From an uncultured Clostridia bacterium (GTDB lineage: Bacteria; Bacillota; Clostridia; Oscillospirales; Ruminococcaceae), in the NCBI GenBank assembly GCA_944386475.1, contig CALXBH010000040.1, positions 1 through 38,330 on the forward strand: a stretch of 38,330 bases of DNA, written 5' to 3'. Under the pieces are notes generated by a model. That model was not told where the DNA came from. It searched no databases and worked only from the letters and a program-made list of their open reading frames with translations. The translations under genes and the position numbers were made by a program. Positions 33,249 through 38,330 of this stretch are shown here, one piece after another (the first letter of the stretch is position 1; every line of letters begins with the position of its first letter).

Positions 33249-33277
33249 ATTATAGCAGTATTTTATTTGGCTGTCCA
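33249..33277 (-). promoter_or_regulatory. Sigma-A promoter of the DUF2798 transcript
   Basis: On the minus strand TGGACA (33272-33277), 17 bp and TATAAT (33249-33254) form a strong promoter. It gives a leader of roughly 155 nt before the DUF2798 start codon. Confidence 0.78.
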
Positions 33278-33354
33278 GAACAAGTGCTTATAAAAATAAG
33301 AACATTTAAAATTTAGCTTTTGTATAAATTTGTAAATATAAAGGGGATAAAGCT

Positions 33355-33867
33355 ATGAACTTAATCCTATCAGATTTTCCCCTGCCCGAATTGGGCCAGG
33401 GGCCAGACACCGCTGTCGTTGACCTTTCTGCTCTGAACATCCATCACTGCATTGGATGCTTTGGCTGCTGGGTGAAAACGCCGGGGAAATGCGTGATCCG
33501 GGATGATGCAGGAAAGGTGTATCCGCTGATTGCCCAAAGCGATCGGGTGATCTATGTCAGCCGTGTGAAATACGGCTCTTATGACAGTATAATGAAAACC
33601 ATGCTGGAGCGGGCGATCCCTATTCAAAAGGCGTTTATCCAGCTTTACCGGGGAGAGACCCATCATATGCAGCGGGCGGTGAAGGACAAGGAGGCGGTGA
33701 TAATCGCTTATGGAGCCCAGTCGCCGGAAGAACAGGCGGTTTTTCGCAAGCTTATTGAGCGCAACGCTTATAATATGCGTTTTTCTTCCTATCAGGTGCT
33801 TTTTACAACCAAACAACAAGCAGCCGGGCTTGTGAAAAAGGAGGCGGCAAAATGGGAAAAATCGTGA
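33355..33867 (+). CDS. Flavodoxin-fold oxidoreductase, N-terminal loop shortened
   Basis: This 170-aa protein has CIGCFGCWVKTPGKCVIRDD, the Cys-rich segment of NADPH-dependent FMN reductase/iron-sulfur flavoprotein-like enzymes. SDRVIYVSRVKYGSYDSIMK follows as a flavodoxin-type strand. The usual start GSPRxxGN, which binds the flavin phosphate, is missing; the protein opens MNLILSDFPLPELGQGPD instead. It may use its partner gene for that site. It overlaps the next gene, which keeps GSPR, by 16 bp. AAGGGG precedes the ATG. Confidence 0.75.
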   Translation: MNLILSDFPLPELGQGPDTAVVDLSALNIHHCIGCFGCWVKTPGKCVIRDDAGKVYPLIAQSDRVIYVSRVKYGSYDSIMKTMLERAIPIQKAFIQLYRGETHHMQRAVKDKEAVIIAYGAQSPEEQAVFRKLIERNAYNMRFSSYQVLFTTKQQAAGLVKKEAAKWEKS

Positions 33868-34478
33868 TCGTAAATGGAAGTCCCCGGGCGCCCAAATCTA
33901 ATTCCAAACAATATGCCGCGATCTTCAAGGAGTTTTATCAGGCCGGAGCGTCTGAGGCTGATGCTATCCGGGAATACGCTGTTATTCAGGATGAGTATGC
34001 TGCAATTGCCCAGGCGGTAAAAGATTGCAGCGACCTGCTTTTTGTCTATCCCCTGTACGCCGATGGGATCCCGGTGGTCCTGTTGGATTTCCTGAAATAT
34101 CTGGAGAAACATGTGCCAGCTAATAAACCGCAGGTCAGCGCCATTGTTAACTGCGGCTTTTTTGAACCGGAGCAAACCAAGGTCTCCCTTTCCATGCTCC
34201 GGCTGTTTTGCCGCCAGGCAGGACTGCCTTTTTCCTCTTGTTTAAGCATTGGCAGCGGCGAGGCCTTTTTGACAACACCACTGGCGTTTATGGTTAAACG
34301 GAAAATCAAACAATTGGCCAAGGCTCTGCAAAAAGGGAGAAAAAGGGAGATGCAGGTGACCTTGCCGCTTCCCAAGAAATCTTTTGTCAAGGCTTCCACC
34401 GGTTTTTGGCTTACCTATGCGGAAAAGTTTGGTGTGACAAAAGAGCAGATGGATTCGATGAAAATTGAAGGGGAATAG
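33852..34478 (+). CDS. Flavodoxin-fold NAD(P)H oxidoreductase-like protein
   Basis: This 208-aa protein opens MGKIVIVNGSPRAPKSNSK, the phosphate-binding loop of FMN reductases. Its flavodoxin core continues with LLFVYPLYADGIPVVLLDFLKYLE. A C-terminal extension rich in Lys/Arg (VKRKIKQLAKALQKGRKRE) is unusual for simple reductases and may bind nucleic acid or a partner. It overlaps the previous flavodoxin-fold gene by 16 bp, so they are translated together. The pair may work as one redox unit. The substrate is unknown. AAGGAGG precedes the ATG. Confidence 0.78.
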   Translation: MGKIVIVNGSPRAPKSNSKQYAAIFKEFYQAGASEADAIREYAVIQDEYAAIAQAVKDCSDLLFVYPLYADGIPVVLLDFLKYLEKHVPANKPQVSAIVNCGFFEPEQTKVSLSMLRLFCRQAGLPFSSCLSIGSGEAFLTTPLAFMVKRKIKQLAKALQKGRKREMQVTLPLPKKSFVKASTGFWLTYAEKFGVTKEQMDSMKIEGE

Positions 34479-34891
34479 CCATAGGGATGCTTTATGAATG
34501 CATTGTTATAAAGCAAAAGAAAGAAGGAGGCAGAAAAGTCCGGATGCCTGCAATACAAATACAGCATCAATCCTTCGGCGCCTTTTTGGGGTATTAAGTC
34601 TGCAATAATTTCTTCTATGGGCTGTGCCCCTACCGGTTTACCGGCGGCCATGACTTTGGAGAAAAACAAGCCGCAGGGGTGTTTTCTAAAACTTATAAAC
34701 GTATAAGAACCGTTCGAGCAAAAAAAAACCGCCTGGCGGCGGTGGAAAAAGAAAACAACCAAAAAGTTAAAAGTGAAAGTGAAAGGATAATGAAGGGAGT
34801 TGCAACTATAAATTTACCATATTATCCCATAATTGTCAACTAAAATTTAAAATATTTTTTATCTGCTTATATTCGATCAAATAAAAAACCA
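34479..34891. other. Intergenic region without a supported gene
   Basis: I find no gene with a good start here. A minus-strand open frame runs through 34415-34762 and has a coding-looking part (about 34540-34680), but it starts in low-complexity sequence and overlaps the 3' end of the flavodoxin-fold gene. It may be a gene relic. A small palindrome GTTGCAAC lies at 34799-34806. Confidence 0.4.
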
Positions 34892-34920
34892 ATGACAGAT
34901 GATTCGGTTAGGTGTATAAT
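34892..34920 (+). promoter_or_regulatory. Sigma-A promoter of the GNAT-amidohydrolase-fumarase operon
   Basis: ATGACA (34892-34897), 17 bp and TATAAT (34915-34920) give a leader of about 105 nt before the acetyltransferase gene. Confidence 0.72.
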
Positions 34921-35030
34921 TGGATCATGTAAAAGCTGACTGCCTGTATGGTTTAGGGCGATACTAAAAGGAAAAACGGGCGTGCAAAGCTTTTATTGAA
35001 TATCCAATTTTACAGCAAGGAGAGGACGAT

Positions 35031-35543
35031 ATGCTTTGCAGCCTTCGCACATGGCGGATGGAAGACGCTAAGGCGCTTGCGAAAACCATTTCCAACAAAC
35101 GGGTGCAGGACAACCTGCGCGACGGTATTCCCTACCCTTATACGGTAAAGGATGGGGAGGAGTTTATTGCCTCCATGCTCTCCGCGGACGAAGATACCAC
35201 CTATGCCTTTGCAATTACTACAGGCGGCAGGGTTGTGGGGAGCATCAGTGTTGTCCGGTGCGGCAATATCCATTTCCGCACGGCGGAGCTTGGGTATTAT
35301 ATCGGCGAGGAATATTGGGGGAAAGGGATCGGCACCGACGCGATCAAACAGATCTGCCGCTATATCTTTGAAGAAACGGATATTATCCGGATTTTTGCGG
35401 AGCCTTTTTCATATAACATCCCTTCCTGCCGGGCTTTGGAGAAAGCGGGGTTTCAGCTGGAGGGAACTCTGCGGAAAAACGCCGTAAAAAATGGGAAGAT
35501 TCTCGATATGAAAATGTATGCGCTTGTGAAAGAAAATGATTAA
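35031..35543 (+). CDS. GNAT-family N-acetyltransferase
   Basis: This 170-aa acetyl-CoA-dependent acetyltransferase is of the RimJ/RimL type. YIGEEYWGKGIGTDAIKQIC is the acetyl-CoA pyrophosphate loop (Gly-x-Gly-Ile-Gly). SCRALEKAGFQLEGTLRKN is the classic C-terminal motif. Its substrate (a protein N-terminus, amine or antibiotic) cannot be told. AAGGAGAGG precedes the ATG. It is the first gene of a three-gene set, 21 bp before the amidohydrolase. Confidence 0.9.
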   Translation: MLCSLRTWRMEDAKALAKTISNKRVQDNLRDGIPYPYTVKDGEEFIASMLSADEDTTYAFAITTGGRVVGSISVVRCGNIHFRTAELGYYIGEEYWGKGIGTDAIKQICRYIFEETDIIRIFAEPFSYNIPSCRALEKAGFQLEGTLRKNAVKNGKILDMKMYALVKEND

Positions 35544-35564
35544 CCAGTTAAACGGAGGAGTTTT

Positions 35565-36755
35565 ATGCTGCTGATACACGGATTGTTAAAGACGATGGAG
35601 GGAGAGGATATCTCGGACGGCTATCTGCTGGTGAAGGGCTCAAAAATCGCCGCCCTGGGGCGGATGGAGGAGCTGCCGCCGGATCTTGCCCGGGAACAAG
35701 AGATCTGGGATTTAACGGGCAAAACCGTATACCCCGGCTTTATCGATGCCCACAGCCATCTGGGCATGTGGGAGGACGGCCTGGGGGACGAAGGGGACGA
35801 CGGCAATGAGGACACCGACCCCACCACCCCCCAGCTTCGGGCGCTGGATGCAGTCAACCCCACCGACCACTGCTTTGAGGAGGCGGCGGACGCCGGGGTG
35901 ACCACTGTGCTCACCGGGCCGGGCAGCGCCAACCCCATCGCCGGAGAGTGGATCGCCATGAAAACCTGCGGCCGCCGGATCGACGACATGGTGATTTCTC
36001 CTACCGCAGGGATGAAGTTTGCCTTGGGGGAAAATCCCAAGATGTGTTATCACGGCAAAAACCAGATGCCGGTCACCCGCATGGCTACCGCCGCCTTAAT
36101 CCGGGAGCAGCTGTCTAAAGCTAAGCGGTACCAAAAGGACAAGGAGCTGGCGGCCACCGAGGAGGATTACGACGAGCCGGAGTACGACATCAAGTGCGAA
36201 GCTCTGCTCCCTCTGCTTAAGGGGGAGCAAAAGGCGTTTTTCCACGCCCACCGGACGGACGATATGTTTACGGCCATCCGGCTGGCCAAGGAATTTAAGC
36301 TTGATTATGTGCTGGTACATGGCACGGAAGGCTATCAGGTAGCCGATCTTTTACAAGAGGAAAACGCGCCGGTGATCGCCGGGCCGATCATCTGCGACCG
36401 CTCTAAGCCGGAGCTGCGGGGACTGACCCCCCAAAATGCCGGGGAGCTGGCGAAAAACGGCCTTTTAGTGGCGATCTGCACCGATCACCCGGTGATCCCC
36501 ATCCAGTACCTGCCTTTAAGCGCGGGGATCGCCGTGGCCGCCGGCATGGAGTATGAAGAGGCACTGCGGGCGATCACCATCAACCCGGCGAAAATCTGCG
36601 GCCTGGACGATGTGGTGGGCTCGTTAAAGCCGGGAAAATGCGCCGATCTCGCCGTGTTCGAGGGAGACCCGTTAAGCGTCTATTCTTCTCCCTGCATGGT
36701 GGTCATCGACGGGAATGTAGTGAAAGACAAGTTAGGAGGACCTGCTCATGCGTGA
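35565..36755 (+). CDS. Metal-dependent amidohydrolase (imidazolonepropionase-like)
   Basis: This 396-aa TIM-barrel hydrolase has the first metal-site motif HSHLGM (residues about 64-69). Further metal ligands lie in AHRTDD and VHGTEGY, and the Asp of CTDHPV completes the site. Small N- and C-terminal beta-strands (composite domain, KPGKCADLAVFEGDPL) match the imidazolonepropionase-related group often annotated as amidohydrolase. The substrate is unknown. ACGGAGGAG precedes the ATG. Its end overlaps the next gene by 8 bp, which couples it to fumarase alpha. Both could process a dicarboxylate-yielding compound. Confidence 0.85.
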   Translation: MLLIHGLLKTMEGEDISDGYLLVKGSKIAALGRMEELPPDLAREQEIWDLTGKTVYPGFIDAHSHLGMWEDGLGDEGDDGNEDTDPTTPQLRALDAVNPTDHCFEEAADAGVTTVLTGPGSANPIAGEWIAMKTCGRRIDDMVISPTAGMKFALGENPKMCYHGKNQMPVTRMATAALIREQLSKAKRYQKDKELAATEEDYDEPEYDIKCEALLPLLKGEQKAFFHAHRTDDMFTAIRLAKEFKLDYVLVHGTEGYQVADLLQEENAPVIAGPIICDRSKPELRGLTPQNAGELAKNGLLVAICTDHPVIPIQYLPLSAGIAVAAGMEYEEALRAITINPAKICGLDDVVGSLKPGKCADLAVFEGDPLSVYSSPCMVVIDGNVVKDKLGGPAHA

Positions 36756-37590
36756 GCTTAATACAAGCGTTATCACCCAGACAGTCAAGGAGCTGTGCAT
36801 CAAGGCGAATAAAACCCTTCCCTGCGATATGGAGCGCCTGGTGCGGGAGGGGGAGAAAAGGGAGCAGTCCCCTTTGGGGAAAAGCGTATTTCAGGATCTG
36901 TGCGCCAACCTGGACGCCGCCGGGGAGCTTAACGTTCCCATCTGTCAGGACACCGGCATGGCGGTGGTGTTTTTGGAGGTGGGGCAGGAAGTCCTTTTGA
37001 CAGGCGCCCCCTTGGAGGACGCTGTTAACAAAGGGGTTCGTCAGGGATATCTGGAAGGCCTTTTGCGCCTGTCTATTGTGGGAGACCCTCTGCGCCGGGT
37101 GAACACCGGGGACAACACCCCGGCGGTGATCCACACCCGGATTGTCCCCGGCGATCAGGTGTCTGTTACGGTGGCGCCCAAGGGCTTCGGCAGTGAAAAT
37201 ATGAGCGCGTTAAAAATGTTTACTCCCGCGGCAAAAAAAGAGGATATCATCGGCTTTGTCACGGACTCTGTAAGCCGGGCGGGAAGCAACCCCTGTCCTC
37301 CCATTGTGGTGGGGGTAGGCATCGGCGGGGATTTTGAGTTGTGCGCTTATCTTGCCAAAAAGGCTTTGTGCCGGGATACCACCCTGCGGCATCCGGATCC
37401 CCTTTACCGGGAGATGGAGGAGGAAATGCTCCGGCAGATCAACGCTTTGGGCATCGGCCCCCAGGGCTTTGGCGGGACGGTAACCGCCCTGGCGGTCAAC
37501 ATCGAAACCTTTGCCACCCATATTGCCGGGCTGCCGGTAGCGGTGAATATCGGCTGCCATGTCACCCGGCACGCTGCAAAAGTTTTATAA
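36748..37590 (+). CDS. Class I fumarate hydratase, alpha subunit
   Basis: This 280-aa protein is the Fe-S-binding alpha chain of a two-subunit class I fumarase (or tartrate dehydratase). The three expected iron-sulfur Cys motifs are visible: CQDTGMAVVF, NPCPPIVVGVG and NIGCHVTRH. The length is full for an alpha chain. The beta chain normally follows directly, but the next gene here is hpf. The missing partner must be elsewhere or lost. It overlaps the amidohydrolase by 8 bp. TTAGGAGGAC precedes the ATG. Fumarase versus L-tartrate specificity cannot be decided. Confidence 0.87.
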   Translation: MRELNTSVITQTVKELCIKANKTLPCDMERLVREGEKREQSPLGKSVFQDLCANLDAAGELNVPICQDTGMAVVFLEVGQEVLLTGAPLEDAVNKGVRQGYLEGLLRLSIVGDPLRRVNTGDNTPAVIHTRIVPGDQVSVTVAPKGFGSENMSALKMFTPAAKKEDIIGFVTDSVSRAGSNPCPPIVVGVGIGGDFELCAYLAKKALCRDTTLRHPDPLYREMEEEMLRQINALGIGPQGFGGTVTALAVNIETFATHIAGLPVAVNIGCHVTRHAAKVL

Positions 37591-37595
37591 CTGGC

Positions 37596-37624
37596 TTGTA
37601 TTTTATGCACAAATGTGATACAAT
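37596..37624 (+). promoter_or_regulatory. Sigma-A promoter of hpf
   Basis: TTGTAT (37596-37601), 17 bp and TACAAT (37619-37624) lie about 80 bp before the hpf start codon. Confidence 0.75.
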
Positions 37625-37703
37625 AAACTTGCAGGATTCTTATTGAATTATGACAATCCTGTGAACGACATGCAGCGCTATGCTGTAATAGGAGGCTTGT
37701 ATC

Positions 37704-38222
37704 ATGACGACGGTATTTCAAGCGAAAAAATTGACCCTCAACGAAGCATTCCAGGAGAAAGCTGCCAAAAAGCTGCAAAAGCTTGACCGCTTTTTTGACG
37801 ACGCCACGGCGACCATCAAGGCAACTTCTATTAAAGATAAAGTCGTGATGGAGCTTACTGTTAAATACAACAGCCTGATTTTCCGGGCGGAGGCCACAGC
37901 GGTGGACAAATACGACGCGCTGGACGATTGTGTGACCACCATCATCCGGCAGATCCGGAAAAACAAAACGCGGCTGGAAAAACGCCTCCATCAGGGAATC
38001 GATGCGTTTGAAGACTTTGAGGAGGACGTGGAAGAAAACGATAACAAGGTTGTGAAGGTCAAACGGTTTATCGTCAAACCCATGGACGTGGAAGAAGCCA
38101 TTCTGGAAATGGAGATGCTGGGCCACTCCTTCTTTATGTTCCGCAACGCGGATACGAGTGAGATCAACGTGGTGTACCGCCGTAAAGACGGCCAGTATGC
38201 GGTGCTGGAACCTGAGATGTAA
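37704..38222 (+). CDS. hpf: Long-form ribosome hibernation promoting factor
   Basis: This 172-aa protein has an N-terminal S30AE/YfiA domain (about 1-100) that enters the 30S decoding site. A charged linker (EDFEEDVEENDN) follows. The C-terminal dimerisation domain contains VKRFIVKPMDVEEAILEMEMLGHSFFMFRNADT. The two-domain long form makes 100S ribosome dimers in resting Firmicutes. AGGAGG precedes the ATG. It is monocistronic with its own promoter and terminator. Length matches the family. Confidence 0.96.
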   Translation: MTTVFQAKKLTLNEAFQEKAAKKLQKLDRFFDDATATIKATSIKDKVVMELTVKYNSLIFRAEATAVDKYDALDDCVTTIIRQIRKNKTRLEKRLHQGIDAFEDFEEDVEENDNKVVKVKRFIVKPMDVEEAILEMEMLGHSFFMFRNADTSEINVVYRRKDGQYAVLEPEM

Positions 38223-38236
38223 TAGGAAACCGACTG

Positions 38237-38271
38237 TTCCCGGCGGTGCTAAAGCGCCGCCGGGAATTTTT
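38237..38271 (+). terminator. Terminator of hpf
   Basis: TTCCCGGCGG-TGCT and AGCG-CCGCCGGGAA form a long stem, followed by a T-run. Confidence 0.85.
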
Positions 38272-38291
38272 GTATGAGAGGGCTGAAGTCA

Positions 38292-38330
38292 GTGACAGAA
38301 CAACTAAAAATTACCTGCCCCTGTTTGTTT
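38292..38330 (+). CDS. Start of a further gene, cut by the window edge
   Basis: A GTG at 38292, preceded at about 11 nt by GAGGG, opens a frame beginning MTEQLKITCPCLF that runs off the window. Thirteen residues are not enough for a family call. Confidence 0.3.
   Translation, partial: MTEQLKITCPCLF

Noticed and set aside
34415-34762. Minus-strand open frame in the 34.5-kb gap with a coding-looking middle part
   Set aside because: Begins in low-complexity sequence, overlaps the flavodoxin-fold gene and has no ribosome site. Could be a relic, but no family was recognised.

Overview
The window looks like a chromosomal segment of a spore-forming, low-to-mid GC Gram-positive bacterium of class Clostridia, probably Oscillospiraceae/Ruminococcaceae-like. 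The evidence is a canonical ctsR-mcsA-mcsB-clpC stress operon, SipW/TasA-type secretion genes, a PQTG-type cell-wall anchor, perfect Spo0A boxes (TGTCGAA), a BofC-like protein and Shine-Dalgarno-led genes throughout. The species cannot be named from the sequence.

Layout. 1-2.4 kb: tRNA-Thr(GGT) with its own promoter and terminator, a vitamin B6 salvage pair (pyridoxal kinase plus ECF S component), and a small membrane protein. 2.6-4.0 kb: a leaderless von Willebrand A (VWA) protein. 4.1-5.8 kb: a segment bounded by inverted repeats that carries an intact tyrosine recombinase. 5.8-13.1 kb: a surface-fibre operon in the order HTH regulator, SipW signal peptidase, three TasA-like proteins, a secreted VWA/SpaA-like adhesin, a fourth TasA-like protein, a wall-anchored subunit and a degenerate recombinase. 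13.3-15.2 kb: a lipoprotein and an orphan histidine-kinase-like gene with three Spo0A boxes upstream. 15.4-21.3 kb: gap and the CtsR regulon operon. 21.5-25 kb: a tiny Cys-rich protein, a large membrane protein of unknown function, a four-helix membrane protein and an SGNH hydrolase. 25-32.5 kb: asnB, a BofC-like gene, a class A PBP, a 23S rRNA/tRNA uracil methyltransferase and a lipoprotein. 32.6-38.3 kb: a DUF2798 protein behind an attenuator-like leader, a flavodoxin-fold pair, a GNAT - amidohydrolase - fumarase alpha operon, hpf, and the start of one further gene.

The most exciting element is at 4.1-5.8 kb. A 17-21 bp repeat occurs twice on the left and once, inverted, on the right of a recombinase gene. 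Just inside the left repeats is a strong promoter (TTGCTT-17 bp-TACAAT) that points left, out of the segment and away from the fibre operon, and runs into bidirectional terminators. Inversion would place it about 85 nt upstream of the first operon gene, pointing into it. I infer that this is a phase-variable ON/OFF switch for a TasA-type fibre operon, shown here in the OFF orientation. The second left repeat and the terminator between the two could give an attenuated ON state. The operon ends with a recombinase-fold protein that has lost key catalytic residues and might regulate the switch. Inversion itself is inferred from one sequence, not observed.
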